Shown: positions 25,601 to 40,400, numbered from the stretch's first letter. The stretch is 64,000 nucleotides of DNA from Leptidea sinapis (GCF_905404315.1 NC_066265.1:31644501-31708500), one strand, 5' to 3'. A program made the numbers and translations. Notes: a model not told the origin generated them from the sequence alone.

Positions 25601-26790
25601 GTATGTTGGATCGTTTCTCTGTCGATGTAATAAATTGCCGAGGTGTTATAGACAGGTTGTTGGCAGCCCCGGGTGCTTGGATATCCGGGGATATTGTTAG
25701 TATGTTATAAGCTGATAGCGGTTTCATTCAACACTTCATAGTATTGAGAACATAAGGAAATAATGTATCAATTGGTTCAATTAAATTGAACAGACTGAAT
25801 TTGGGTTTATACACCATGTGTGATAAACGTATTTCCAAAAATATGTATGTTAGTCTTAATGTTTTTATACGCGCTAAATATAGATTAGATTACGCGCTAG
25901 TTTCGCTTGTACACAACGGAATAGTTGAACGTCAATTTCACCCACTTCAAGAACGGATAACAATGAAATGCAATGTTTTGGTCTTATTAGCCTGGCAACT
26001 GGGATATAAGATGAAACGAATCCTTTTAGTTCAAAATACGATACACTAGTTTAGATACTAATATAAATTAATTATAGTTATTAAAAAGAGCTCTCTGAAA
26101 TGTATGTTAATGTGAAGAGTTCTGTGATAATAATATTTACATTTTAGCGAATATTTGTTTTTCTTTTAAACTATATTTTCTTAACGTAAAAAACATTAAA
26201 CTATACTTTCAGAATTTATTTTAAGTCTTGAAAAGGGTACAACACATTGCAATATTTTATCTCAAAATATAATATAATGTGTATAGCCCCATCCATTATT
26301 GTATGTGTTATTTCGCTTGAACTCAACATAGCTTACAAAAACTTCTGGTAAACATTTACAATTTCTAAAAATTAATATTCACCATTAGACACAGAGTGAT
26401 TTTCATAAAACCCCCATACAAATTCGAATGTGCGGGACGGTTTTATAGGTAAGATTTATGTTGGTACTCATCTGGGGGCAGGGGTCAGCTGTGTGGCAAT
26501 TTGTCGCGAGGGGACGCGGCGATACGTGGACCATAGACAACCGGTGTTGCCAGGCAGCCACCCAGCATACACATCTCATTATAATTTAGACTTGGCTTCG
26601 TCTGAAATATATGACCGCTACCTGACTAAACTTGCACAAGTTTGCTTTATTTAAATGTTAATTTATATACAAACGTGGACAATGGTTTGTTCATGATGAT
26701 ATTCTTGGTTTGGTGAATCGAATGTTCAGCCCTTAAATTAATTCTGAAAACTTAAGCCCGTCGAGCTTTTTGTTTTGTTGGTATTGAATT

Positions 26791-27100
26791 TTTTTATAAC
26801 AATAAGGGACGAAATGAACAGGACGTTCAGGTGATGGTAATCGATACGCCCTGCCCATAACAGTGCAGTGCCGATCAGGATTCTTGGAAAACCCAAAATC
26901 TCTGAGCGGCACTACAATTACGCTCGTCTCCTTGACACATAAGATGTTAAGTCTCCTTTGCCCAGTATTTTCACTAGCTACTGCGCCCTTCAGACCAAAA
27001 CACATTAATGTTTACATATTACTGTTTCACGGCAGAAATAGGCGCCGTTGTGGTACCCATAAACTAGCCGGCATCCTGCGCAAAGGAGCCTCACACTGGT
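26791..27100 (-). mobile_element. Poly-A SINE S1, near full length
   Basis: Complement of the tail at 26791, then gatggtaatcgatacgccct, the gccg/cggc hairpin block, gctactgcgcccttcagacc, ggcgccgttgtggtacccat and the head complement tcacactggt. Confidence 0.88.
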
Positions 27101-27334
27101 ACTCTTGTAGTGTTCTTCAAATCTGATAAGCTTTTCATGTCAAAACGATATTCCTGTACTTTTCTGTAGGTACGCCTAAACAGTAGGGAATGATTTATGA
27201 CATGTCCTGTATAACAACAATAGCACCAAGCTTTAGACCAACCGTTCTTTGATGATTTGCAAAAAAATCTTAGCAGGGACCTTCATTTCTTGCGATACTT
27301 TTTCGAGAATAGGATTGCGGAAAATATTATTAAC

Positions 27335-27690
27335 TGTGAATAGCTAGATCACTGGGGTTGCGTAGGGAAGTCGCTTCTTCCAGCGAATTTATCAGGAGGA
27401 GTGTTCCGAAGAGCCTGTTCACCTGATTCCGGCGAATTCCATCTTCGCACGACACGCCACAAATTAGGATATTATCCGCAACATCCGGATGTGTGGCGGT
27501 CCTCCACAGTCCGATTTTCAAGGAACTTCCACGTACGACCAAGATGTGGAATCAATCAGCTTGCTTCTGCGGTGTTTCCAGATGTTACGACATGGGTTCA
27601 TAAAAAGAGCGTACACTTTTTTTAAGGACCGGCAACGCTCCTGTGATTCCTCTCGTGTTGCAAGTGAATTTACTCTCGTCCATAAAAAAC
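27335..27690 (+). mobile_element. Jockey-like LINE, ORF2 C-terminus
   Basis: Plus strand, frame-slipped: GEFHLRTTRHKLGYYPQHPD, VWRSSTVRFSRNF, then a mutated LWNELP region and DRQRSCDSS. The 3' tail ends near 27690 at a short A-run. Confidence 0.75.
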
Positions 27691-28094
27691 TGCCTTTGAA
27701 TTCTAACATCACGCGGCCACCCCGATCTTTAATGGTGTTCAGAAGAGTATGTGTTGGTATATCAATAATATGATATAATCTCTATATCAATAATAAATAC
27801 TTTGTTGTGTGTTGAAAGTAAACGACGGCTCCATCCACTTTGTACAAGGCAATCACTGCAATTGTGTTGCCTTTAACACCGCATTCCATTATTATGATTA
27901 AATAATAAACCTTGAAAAAAACATGTGAAATAGTATAAAATAATCGAAATTTTTAACATAAGAAACGCGTTCCAAATTCGAATATTTTTTTTATAGTTCT
28001 TACTTAAGTTGTAACAAAATTTATCTCCAGAACAAATATAGACGCATGGAATTAACACTTATACCATTTCAATTACATACGAGTACATAAGTAT

Positions 28095-28124
28095 CGTAGA
28101 AATCTAGATAACTAGATTTCTACG
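28095..28124. repeat. Perfect 13-bp hairpin
   Basis: Arms cgtagaaatctag and ctagatttctacg are separated by ataa. AT-rich and unannotated. Confidence 0.75.
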
Positions 28125-28229
28125 AGATAGTCTAATAATCATACTAATTGATGCAATTCACCGCAGCACCCTTTAAATCTTGAAATCTATTCTAAACATA
28201 ATACTCTTATGACACTTAAACCAGACTAC

Positions 28230-28500
28230 CAAGAGTTCCAATTTAAGCCGAGCTCGTAACTCAGCCCACGCGCTCAATGACGCAGCAAATCGTCAAAAAC
28301 ATTGCAAGCAGGCCACTCCGGTCGATATACTATCGTGACTGGCAGCAGTAAAGTCGTACAAAAAAGCCTTCAACGAAAAAAAACATTAAATTATTCGTAA
28401 TAAGCCCGCGGACGCCCGAACTTGGGCGATCGAGCCGGCTCATAACGCATTTGTTTACTTGATTTTCCGCGAGGGAAATACGAGAAAAGAGCTAAGTGAA
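28230..28500. other. Unique-looking non-coding island
   Basis: GC-richer, complex sequence with no match to repeats elsewhere in the window and no supported open frame. Candidate regulatory or conserved DNA, inference only. Confidence 0.25.
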
Positions 28501-28615
28501 AGTTATATGCTAAAGCTTATCACCATACCAAAGTTCTAGTAATACCTAGTAATATTTCGGACAAATAAACTCAGTAGAGAATTAGAGGCGGCTTTTGGCC
28601 AACAGACATTAAAGA

Positions 28616-28933
28616 TATTTTTTATGACAGTAAGGGACGAGACGTTAAGAGCAGGACGTTCAGGTGATGGTAATTGATACGCCTTGCCCATAACAATGCA
28701 ATACCGCACAGAATTCTTGAGAAACTCACAAATTCTGAGCGGCACTACAATTGCGCTTATCACCTTCAGACATACGATGTTAAGTCTCATTTGCCCAGTA
28801 ATTTCACTAGCTACGGCGCCCTTCAGACCGAAACACAATTATGTTTACACATTACTGCTTCACGGTAGAAATAGGCGCCGTTGTGGTACCCATAATCTAG
28901 CCGGCATCCTGTGGAAAGGAGCCTCCCACTGGT
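28616..28933 (-). mobile_element. Poly-A SINE S1, near full length
   Basis: Complement of the tail, gatggtaattgatacgcctt, ggcgcccttcagaccgaaac, and the head end gcctcccactgg. Has an extra gttaagagc insertion near the tail end. Confidence 0.88.
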
Positions 28934-29439
28934 AAAAATATAATCAGTGTTTTTTGTAATTAAAGTATTCCTTTGTGAATGTTCGTTAACTCTTTCGGTC
29001 CTAGTAATAATTAATATTTTTTTTTGTTTATATAACTTCGACAGTAGTATTATTTATTTGATAACTTTAGTATAAAAATATGACAGCTGCGAGAATGCAT
29101 CGTAGTTACAGAAGAGTATACCTAAAACTTCAAAGGTGTAAAATGGAGGACTAACCAATATGGTCATATTTGATTTTCCGAAAATAATCCCTAATGGGTA
29201 AATTGAAAAGTGTTTTAAAATATTTTGATGGATGTATTTTATTTTGAGCTGATGTTCTTGTTACCAATGCTCTAAATAAATTAAATAATAATAATGATAA
29301 AAACAACAGAAGAACAAATTCTTCCACGACGATATCTTCTACAAAAAAAAATAATGAAATATATACAAAACACATATGAAACCTAATTTCCAGTACATTT
29401 AGGCTAAATATAAATTTTTATTGACTGAAAAATTAACAT

Positions 29440-29556
29440 AGTTTTTTTTATGAAAATGACAATAAGAGACGAGACGAGCAGGACGTTCAGCAGAGGGTAA
29501 TTGATACGCCCTGCACATTACAATGCAGTGCCGCTTAGGATTGTTGAAAAAGGCAA
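29440..29556 (-). mobile_element. Poly-A SINE S1, truncated
   Basis: gagacgagacgagcaggacg, gtaattgatacgccctgcac and gtgccgcttaggattg are present; everything beyond is missing. Confidence 0.75.
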
Positions 29557-30929
29557 ACATTGGACAGAGGGTTATTAAATCGTACATCATCGCCGCAAAA
29601 TCATTCTAATATTTTGATTAAACAACGGCGATTTAATCTTTATTAAAACTTTATATTGCTATTAGAAAAAGAATTGAATTATAATATAATATAAGAAATC
29701 AATATACATACTAAAATATACGTTCACTCCGTAAAGGAATAATTTTACCTGAAAATCTCAGTCTCAATAAATTACAATTTCCTATAAGTGCTGTCTCTTC
29801 TTTACTTCTGTCATTATCCATTGTCAAATATTCAACAGATAAATAATGTTCGCACGCAACTTGTCAGAATTTCAAAAAAGGATCAGCGCGATTTGCGAGT
29901 TATAGAATAGGGAGAGAGGCAGAAATGTAGCTGGTGAGGCGAGGTATTCCATTCGGAGTTATTGGAAAAGTTAATTCATTCTGTTCATCTCGAGACCGGC
30001 CGGGCTTGCTGAATTATGATTTTGCATCTGTGAAAATATAATTTCGTTTTTTACGAGGGAAATATCCAGGCTACTTCCTAAAATCTTTATTCAATAAACC
30101 GTTTTTGTTACTATTATGGAATGAACCTTTAATTAAATGAGATCAGCTATATAATAAAGATTTACGACCTATTATTGGTATTAATTTCTTTGAAATAGCT
30201 ATATTTTAACAAATTACTATTCTGCGAAACGTTGGTATATCAATGATTGTTTTGATCGAAAGAGATTTTTATTTTAATCGATACGTATTAATTTACATTG
30301 GAAGGTAAAATGGATGTAAATCACGGTATACATATTTCATTACATTTAGTTCTACCATGTATATAATAGTTTTTGCTAATTCTTTCTTCTTCTGTATACA
30401 GAACTTTATCAATCTACGAAATGTTGCCGATCAAATGATAGTAACATAAAACTTTATTTTTCTCAGTCACAGACTTCATCTCATTTCTCTCGGAATATGC
30501 AAATCTAAGATTACGCCAGCGCCTTGATCCACAGTTGTAATGAAGGACGATTTAAAAGATCGTCCGCTTTTCGTTTGTTTTCAAGGGCTTATTACGTTTA
30601 TCACGGCGGATTACGGAGTTATTATGAAGGGAATCTACACAACGACTTTTGTTGACTTTCAAGTGACACTCATTAGAAGTCCTTTTGTTAATTTCGTTTT
30701 TATATAGCTGAATGATGCACCTTTTCACTTTGATAAATTGTGTAAACTTTGGTGAAAATTTAAGGGTAGCGTTGTATTTGTTTGGGGACTTCATTAATGC
30801 TTTAAGCCATGTTATCAGATTTTATTTTCGAGTCTCCATAATATTTATATTAATTCAAAACATCTTTTATATTATCAGAAGTGGGACGTGATATATATCA
30901 TCTCGTAAATTACAATTAAATCAACATTA

Positions 30930-31172
30930 TTTTTTTTTTTTGAGAAAAAGTAGAAATATTTGGTGTATCACTACACTCTGATCATTACAACGGCACTGCG
31001 ATTCGCTCGTCACTTTGCGAGGTAAGATGCAAAGTCTCATTAGCCCAGTAATCCCTTCAAACCAAAAAGCAAACAGTATTTGGAAACTACTGCTTCACGA
31101 TAGTAAAGGCCCCGCTCTGGTACTGAATCGATGGGTATTCTGCAACTTGTGCTAAGATGTGTAAAAACTGGT
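30930..31172 (-). mobile_element. Poly-A SINE S1, strongly decayed
   Basis: Recognisable words in order: cggcactgcgattcgctcgt, caaagtctcattagcccagt, ttcaaaccaaaaagc, actactgcttcacgatag. It ends less than 200 bp before exon 1 of the NCKAP5-like gene. Confidence 0.6.
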
Positions 31173-31355
31173 AAAAGTTGACTCCACTGATGGCTTGATT
31201 TATTTCAATAGTGATAACTAATCACAACAGCATAAAGTCCTTGCAAATAATACGCTTTACTGAAGTGAACCAAATGAATACAACATACACCCGATGTCGA
31301 CAAATATATGGACTTAATTTTGTATTTGTGCCTTAATACAATTATTGTATTCCAG

Positions 31356-31446
31356 AATGGAGGAGACGGTGCGCTCGATGCTGCAATACAAAAGTCGAGT
31401 GGAAACTCTAAAGCAGGAGAAACTTACACTATCATCAGCCCTTGAG
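31356..31446 (+). CDS. NCKAP5-like: Exon 1 (first visible): start of coiled coil
   Basis: The exon follows a good acceptor (ttgtattccag) and ends GAG|gtgagt. The ATG is the second base in, and 30 codons run from it: MEETVRSMLQ, then a heptad-like stretch rich in K, E and L. Because the exon opens with an acceptor, at least one upstream exon exists, either 5' UTR or further coding sequence in phase 2. No stop occurs between the acceptor and the ATG, so initiation here is the simplest reading but not proved. The exon ends in phase 0. Confidence 0.72.
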
Positions 31447-34400
31447 GTGAGTTTAGTTACAGATATCATTCTTGTCGATAATATTGAAAAAATGTTACTT
31501 GGTGATTCAAAAATGTATTAAACGGTTGATTCCAACTAGCAGTTGTTTCTCGGCAACCATTCATTTAAAATGAATTCATTTTTAAGACGCTTTGTTAGAG
31601 ACACTGTGTCAAATAGGTATGTGAAGAGTCTAAATTTGTTCCAGTAATTTATTAAAACTCGATGATTTGACGCGAATAACATTTCAGTTATTTCTTTAAG
31701 TATTACCTACACACATTAAACCACAAAGAGACATGATAAGTCAAGAATAACCATATAACATAGCAGGGCACGAGCAAGAAAAGTTTTGTGACCTATATTT
31801 TAAATGTTTTCTACTTTTCCTGTTCTATACAGAGAATTATGTGCTGAATCAAATAAATACTGTAATAGCGTCCACTTCTTTTTAAATTAAGATTACGAGT
31901 CGTGACTGAAAGGATTTTCCGCTACCTGGGAGTGTACTAAATATTTCTTTATTATTTTAGCGAATAAACTTTTAAATCATATATAAATATGATTATTAAT
32001 TGGGAATAAAACTGTGCAATATTGATAAGTAAACAGCCTTCTTACCATTTAGTGACATTAAAGAGCATTTACCGCACTGCTAGGGGACAGGCGATCATTT
32101 TAGGATTATATCTGCCCCTGTAGATAGAGGAATTAATTTGCGAAAGTACCAGGCCCACCAGAATAACTTGAGCTTACAAATTTATTACGCTCCCCCTTGA
32201 GTGTACCATATTGGAAGTATACCGGGGGAGGTGAAAGTTCAATTTGTGTGGTCCATTCGTTGCTGGACGTTCTTTGAGGGATTATTAACAGCGGAGTGTG
32301 TTTGAAAGGGGAGATGTTTTTGCGTAATTAGTGGTATGGCCGTTTTTCTTATAAGTGGTTTGGTAGATTAGTTGTGTAGGATAATAATAGACATTGAGAG
32401 TACTCCGGAAATACAATTTTAATTAAGTTAATCATTTGAATATTCATTGTTTGTCTAATAGAATAAACGGTATGTGCAGACACACGACACAAGTATGAAA
32501 AATTCTTTTCGCGCGCAGCGGTTGTTGCTTAGAAGTAATTATCATCATCACTTTACCCGAAAGACGTCCACTTCTGGACAAAGGCCTTACCCAAAGATCT
32601 CCACGACGATCGGCTCTCGCTGCCATAATCTAACTTATTCCGGCAATCTTAACCCGGTCATCGGTTCATATTGTGGTGTCTACCAACACTGTTTCTCCCG
32701 GTAAGTGGTCATTATTCAAGGACTTCACTGCTGCAACGGCTATCTGTACTTCGAGCTATGTCCCCTGGCCACTGCCCCTTCAGTTTCGAATTCATCCGTA
32801 TCTACGGATCTCATTCCTCAAGCTATGAAAGATAATACGATACCGCATACGATACTGTTAACGCTATTCAAAACTTGGACCACCGTTCCTTTACCCGATT
32901 TATGTATGATTTAAAATGCGGCATAAACGTGGGAGGCTTCTTTGCACAGGATGCCGGCTAGATTATGGGTAGCACAACGGCGCCTATTTCTGCCGTGAAG
33001 CAGTAATGTGTAAGCATTACTGTGTTTCAGTCTGAAAGGCGCCGTAGCTAGTGAAATTACAGGGCAGGTGAGACTTAACATCTTATGTCACAAAGTGACG
33101 AGCGCAGTTGTAGTGCCGCACAGAATTTTTTGGGTTTTTCAAGAATGCTGAGCGGCACTGCATTGTAATGGGCAGCGCGTATCAATTACCATTAACTGAA
33201 CGTCCTGCTCGTCTCGTCCCTTATTTTCATAAAAAAACGAACGTATCTTATTTTACGTTAATTCAGAAGTTTGATTTATTTAAAGCTTCAAGAGACCATA
33301 GACCTGAATATGTATTATATCACTTTAATATCAACTCCACTCGTTCCCGAAATAAAGGATCTTGACAGACAGACAGATGGACAACAAAGTGATCTTATAA
33401 AGTTATCGTGCGGAACCCTAAAAATTAAAAGACTTTCGTGGTAGTCGGATTTGCAAAGAGACTCAGAGAAAAAACGGTCGTACGAAAACGTTTCTGACGA
33501 TCGCTGCCTTAACGATGAGAGATATATATGATTGTTTTGTATATGTATGTGACAGCAGCGGAACACCAACTAATATAGTTACCCTGATAAAAACGAACGA
33601 ACTCGCGGGTAACAGCTAGTCAATTTAAGTTAGAATATATTCAAATATCTACATATTGGTGACAATAGCCAATGGCTCCCCTCCAATAATCATTGCACGA
33701 CAGCCGTCTCCTTCCTCCCTACCTGATGCTATTGTACGTATTTTAATATCCTCTAAACATTTTTGTATTGTCAGTCTCCAAGACGGGGCTTCCTTTTATA
33801 TTGATATATTATTTTCATGAATATTGAATCTCCCCAATGCTTCCTTCCTATATTTTATACCTTTTAAGGGAAGCACTAAATTAGATATACGTTCAAACTT
33901 AGGGGGTTTTCCAAGCAGATGTAAAAAGTACGGTTTTAATTTGTTTGTGGTTACAATTTTTAGAATTATGGTATTTATGGTTTCTCATTTAATTTATAAA
34001 ATCAAAATTAATTGTGATTTTTGCATGCTGTGCATTTAGGTATGTGTTTTGCATAATAAGATCGTGTCATTCTTAGGTTACATCTCTTTTAAAACACTTA
34101 TAGGTGAAATCTATATAGGATTCAAATTCTTTTACCAGTGTGACCTTTTACCTCCTTTGCACAGGATGCCGGCTAGACTATGGGTACCACAATGGCGCCT
34201 ATTACTGCCTGGAAGCAGAAATGTGTAAACTTTATTGTATTTCGGTCTGAAGGGCGCTGCAGCTTGTGAAATTACTGGACAAGTGAGACTAAACATCTAA
34301 TGTGACGAGCGGAATTGTAGTGCCGCTCAGAATTTTTGTGTTTTTCAAGAATCTTGAGCGGCACTCCATTGTAATGGGCAAGGGGTATTACTATCAACTG

Positions 34401-37400
34401 AACATCCTGATCGTCTCGTCCCTTATTTTCATAAAAAAACGAACGTATCTTATTTTACGTTAATTCAGAAGTTTGATTTATTTAAAGCTTCAAGAGACCA
34501 TAGACCTGAATATGTATTATATCACTTTAATATCAACTCCACTCGTTCCCGAAATAAAGGATCTTGACAGACAGACAGATGGACAACAAAGTGATCTTAT
34601 AAAGTTATCGTGCGGAACCCTAAAAATTAAAAGACTTTCGTGGTAGTCGGATTTGCAAAGAGACTCAGAGAAAAAACGGTCGTACGAAAACGTTTCTGAC
34701 GATCGCTGCCTTAACGATGAGAGATATATATGATTGTTTTGTATATGTATGTGACAGCAGCGGAACACCAACTAATATAGTTACCCTGACAAAAACGAAC
34801 GAACTCGCGGGTAACAGCTAGTCAATTTAAGTTAGAATATATTCAAATATCTACATATTGGTGACAATAGCCAATGGCTCCCCTCCAATAATCATTGCAC
34901 GACAGCCGGCTCCTTCCTCCCTACCTGATGCTATTGTACGTATTTTAATATCCTCTAAACATTTTTGTATTGTCAGTCTCCAAGACGGGGCTTCCTTTTA
35001 TATTGATATATTATTTTCATGAATATTGAATCTCCCCACTGCTTCCTTCCTATATTTTATACCTTTTAAGGGAAGCACTAATTTAGATATACGTTCAAAC
35101 TTAGGGGGTTTTCCAAGCAGATGTAAAAAGTACGGTTTTAATTTGTTTGTGGTTACAATTTTTAGAATAATTGTATGTATGGTTCCTCATTTGATTTATA
35201 AAATAATAAGCAATTGTCATTTATACATGCTGTGCATTTGGTATGTTTATAATTAGATCGTGTCATTCTTAGGTTACATCTTTATTAAAACACTTATAGG
35301 TGAAATCTATATAAGATTCCAATTATTTTACCAGTGTGACCTTTTACCTCCTTTGCACAGGATGCCGGCTAGACTATGGGTACCACAACGGCGCCTATTA
35401 ATGCCGTAATGTGTAAACATTATTGTATTTGTATCGGTCTGAAGGGCGCCGCAGCTAGTGAAATTACTGGACAAATGAGACTAAACATCTAATGTGACAA
35501 GCGCAATTGTAAGGCCGCTCAGAATTTTTGTGTTTTTCAAGAATCTTGAGTGGCACTGCATTGTAATGGGCAGGGGGTATCAATTACCATCAACTGAACG
35601 TCCTGATCGTCTCGTCACTTATTTTCATCAAAAAAAATCAAATAGAGAAGAAGTTCTTATTATTAAATAGTTTTTATAAAGTTCTTTCTAGTATTTAGTC
35701 TTTTCCGCCAGGGTGATTTGATATGGGTTCCTGCAAAAAAGTACGTACCTTAAAGGCTCGTTATTCATTGGTGGTCAATCATAGACTTAGAATATATACT
35801 ATCGTCCTATACTAGGTCGTCTATACTAGCTTATAGATGACAGATAAAATTATGACAGTTGGTTAATTACTCTTAGTAAATATAACCTGGTGTTAAATGT
35901 AAAAATAAAAGTAAATAACTTAATTTCAAACAAACAAATTATGCATTTAAAAAATAATAATTGAATCAATCTTACGTAGGCGGTACTAACCTACGAGATC
36001 TGAATGGCTACGGCGCGGCGCGGCTTGAGTCACGTAGGCACAGAGTAGGTGTCAGTGCCTACGCTAGCGCGCGACTACTAGATTACTTACAAGTCGTTCC
36101 GAAATAATATTATGAAAATTTTATTTATTTAGGTGAATTGTATATGGATATGTATTTTTATTTTTGAATTTATTTTAATTATTTTAATTAACAGATGAAT
36201 AGTTCTATCCGTTCATTGTTGCTATTGAAGATCCACGCTGTAGAACATGAAAATACATAGACATATGATATTTAATATTTCTCTATTCATAACTTTAGGA
36301 ATGCTTTTAACTAATCTCAAAATGCAAATAAATTAGGATTCAGAAAGTAATACACACTTATGGATTCTCACATCAATAAGTGATATAAAAATCACTCTTT
36401 GAATATTAACTTGAATGGTAATTCTGTTTTGTTAATATATATCTGTAAATAAGCTGGAAGTAATCTAGTGACTAGACTAGAATAATCTTAAGCAAAATGG
36501 TTGCTCGAACGTTGTCCTTAGTATGCATAATCAGCCTTCACCAACAGTTAATTAATTAGCTACCTAATATATGTTTATCACAAACAGTATCGAAGCGGGC
36601 AAATATACGGGTATCTGACATTGCTTTGAAAAAAAACTGAGAGCTCGAAATAGATAAAAATTTCTTTTCTTAAAGTAGAAATGAAAGAGTATGTAGTTTC
36701 CCTTTGCAATTGCATTTTATATTTTTAATAAAAAAAAATCTAACAAGTCTGTAAAAGGCAGATATATATCTTAAAACTATCATTACGTGGAAGTGTACCA
36801 AGAATACTGGCAGCATTTCCGCGTTGGATAGCTAGGCTGATCCATTGACCGAAATAGCTGCCAGCGCTTGGGTTTCCAGTACAAGTCTGGCCATAACTAT
36901 TGTGACAACTTAAAAACATCTCAATTCTATTTTTTGAAAATCAAATTTAGAACGCGTTTATTATATTTGAGACTTTGATCATTGCCTGCCATTTCACAAA
37001 CATTTTTCGAGATTACCAATAAATCTCAATAATGGAAAGGGATAAAAAGAGCATTGAAAGTGGGTTCCGTACCATTGCCATCATTTACTTTTCGTTCATA
37101 TAGAATTGACAGTACAATATTGTATATTTGATTAAAAAGAGCGCAAAAAAAATACTGGGAGAGTTTCTTGCGTCGCTTCTTCTGTCTCTGAGCGCCATTT
37201 GTTTCCGAAGCGGTAGTAGTGACTAGTATATTAGAAATGTCATCAAAAAGAATTCTAAAGGAATCTATTTTGAGAAAATAAATGCCTTTTATGCCTTTCG
37301 TATATTATTATCGTACGATCAATACATATATCAACACATCCTGTTTAATACCTTAAAAGATTTAAGCGTCTGCGTGCTGTCAGAAATAAAAGGCTGTTAG

Positions 37401-40400
37401 TGATGTGTAAGAGGTCCCGGAATCCCGGTAGGTGGAAACATTTATATGATGAATATGGATGCTTGTGTCCGAGTCATGGATGTTTATATGTATTTATGTA
37501 TGTTTAAGAAAGTATATCGTATTGAGCATATTGTAGTATTGGCAAGAGAGTTGGTGTAAAAGTGTCAATATATTATACTTTTTAAAGCAATGACTTAATA
37601 TCCCATGGAAACTGTGCGTAAATGAGATTCGTGGCCAAACAGATTAAAAGGCCATCACTGAAGCCAAAAATAGTCATTTCGCATAGAATTATCTTGTATT
37701 TGTTTCAGAGACTTCAATAAATAAATAACAAAAAGCAGCTCGTATTAAAATCTTAATACGTCTTAAAAAATCCATTGTTATCTTAAGTCCAACTTTTTAT
37801 TTAAATTAAGAAATAAAAGTGTTTCCTATTTTAATATTAAAACATATTTTTCTTACGCTATAAGTTCAGTATATAATATATATACACGAAAAAGCAGGTG
37901 CTAATATAGATAGAGAAAACAAGATTTTAACTGGTTTAAAAACTATAAATATATGTGCTAATCTGCACAGTGTTTGTAATAAAAAAAAACAATTTCTCTT
38001 TTCTTTCAAGTCTATCAATAGAAACAAAATGAAAGGGACTTAATTGGTGAATATAGCGCAATATACAATATCCTTTATGTAGTGGACGAATGATCATTAA
38101 AGACACCCCAGCATCAAAAGGCAAGCGCAGCGAGCATACAAAGTTGTCGAATAACGTATTCAAACATGCATATTGAAGGGGAACAGACAAAACAGTCCAC
38201 TTTAATGAAATATTTCAGATATTTGTACTTGATTCCGACTTTCTGATGCGTGCCATGCCAGAATAACTTGACCTCTGACCCTTGCTTCACACAAACTTGT
38301 ACAAGCGATGCAGGGTACCTTCTCTCGTTGGTCAAATGTTACAAAATCGTTTAAGGTTTTTTTTTTAATTTAGCTCCGCCGAATATTTGGAGAACAATTT
38401 CCCAGTTAATATTTCAACGTTTAATATTCTGCCAGATATTTCGAGTGTCCGGGAAATTTTCGTTTTTAATTTTCCTTAACTTATTGAAGTTTGAAGAGCG
38501 GCTCTCTGTTTGTTGATATTAAAATGATTTTATTATTTAAATTGTTATGGAAATATAAATTAAAAACACTTTAGAGTTAAAATGGATTGAGATTAATGCT
38601 TATAAAATTAATTTGCAGTGTTCCAAAAATATTAACGTAGAAGTATTAAAAGAAACCTGATAATAGCATTTTGTATAAGTGTTTAAAGTTATACTTCGTT
38701 AGGCGCGTTATGAAAAAATGACGAGAGTGAAATAACAAGATGCGCGCACATCACTGTAACACAAAAGTAACAGGGAGAAGTTGGTTCCCACAATTTTCTG
38801 ACGTTTGCGACATTCGTTTTTTTTTTGGTTTCTTCGTCCATTATTAGGATAGGCAAAGGGTTCAAGTCTGTACAGCCGTATTCGTTATGTAATAATTAAT
38901 TATCAAAGCCATTGTTGCAAGAATTTTACAAAATCATTCTACAAACGTAGAATAGCACGAGGAATAAATAATTTTAAGGATTTTTGCTTTGTTAGGCCAA
39001 AGAAGTATATCTTCTTGTGTGCATATAAGTACACACACAAACTTTTCTTTATGAAATGCGGGTATTTGATTTTCCTTTCATTTCAAATATAATTAATACA
39101 AATCAACAATACAAAAAAAAGTAGGCAATAAATCACAAAGAAGTAAAATCTAGCGTCCGATATAAATATAACAACGGATCTTAGTCTTTCTAATGGAAAG
39201 AAGCGTTATGTTATTAGGTAAGTAAGTGTAAATCCTATAGAAGATACATTGATGTTTAATCGGCCTACAACTTACTGAAAAACATCATTTGTCTGTTAAT
39301 TCGAATAAAAGGTATGTGAAAATTTATTGATTTAGGCGTTAATACGCGAAAACCCATAAGTATGAAAATGCTTTGCATTATGATACTGCTATTACTGGTT
39401 ATGTAGTTATGATAGGTATCACGGAAATAACACTTAACTTAAAGTCATGACATTTAGTTAAAAGGTATATATTAATCGTTAAATATTGAATCAAAATAAA
39501 ATTTCAAAAAGGGTTTCGGTGCATAAAATCTTTCAAAACATTCAACCCCACAACGAAAAATTCAAAATATGTTTTCACTTACAGCAAGAAACGTATCTGA
39601 AAACCTTTTACTATTCTGTGACCCTTAATATGAATGACAAGAGGTGCTTTATGAAAAATACGGGCTACCCTCCCGTTAAAAAGTGCCATGATGCCCACTT
39701 GATGCCACCCTTATGTAGTAAGTAGTTCATATGACAATAAAACGAAAATACTGTTGCGTAGGGCTGGAAAGATAGCAAAACAGTACTTAACATTGATATA
39801 TAATATGGAATGGAGAATAGAAAACGGAAGGAAATATTAGTCGATTTCCACTCCGGACTCTACACAATAAGGGGTATCAAAAAGTGTAACAAAACATAGT
39901 ATTTTGACTAAACAACGAAAATATAGTTCCACCAAGTAATAGAAAAAGAAAACGATCTGTCTAAACATAAAAACATAGTTATCAAAAAAATAATTTCCTC
40001 CAACACAAAGAAAACGAGGAAGACAGTTTCGAAGGTGAAAAGACGAAATAAAAGCAGTAGCAGTGAAACATGTAACAAGAAACAGCTAAACAGGACAGAT
40101 TGGAAAGAAATGGAGGAGGCCATTGCCAAAGTGGAGCAAGAAGCCGAAGACATCGACTCAGCAGAGTCGCAATTTAATAAAATTCCCGTAAACATATTTT
40201 TCTTTTTGCCTGAAAATAAACTAAAAATTGAGAAATATTTAAGAAATGATAATTATTATACATTAAATATTTTTTGGGAAAGAGGAAAAATTGCCATTTT
40301 CTTGCATGTTCTTGTTCCTGGTTATACTTTTATCAAACATGTAGTAAATGAAAATAATAATAATCACGATCACAATGATTATTTGAATTAATTTGCAGAA

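Noticed and set aside
28536..28838. Short protein starting CFGLKGAVASE, seen also at 26733-27005
   Set aside because: It is a translation of the S1 SINE in both places.
33315..33569. 84-codon minus-strand frame repeated identically at 34517-34771
   Set aside because: The identity comes from the tandem duplication; the frame lies over Helitron-like DNA and has no domain.
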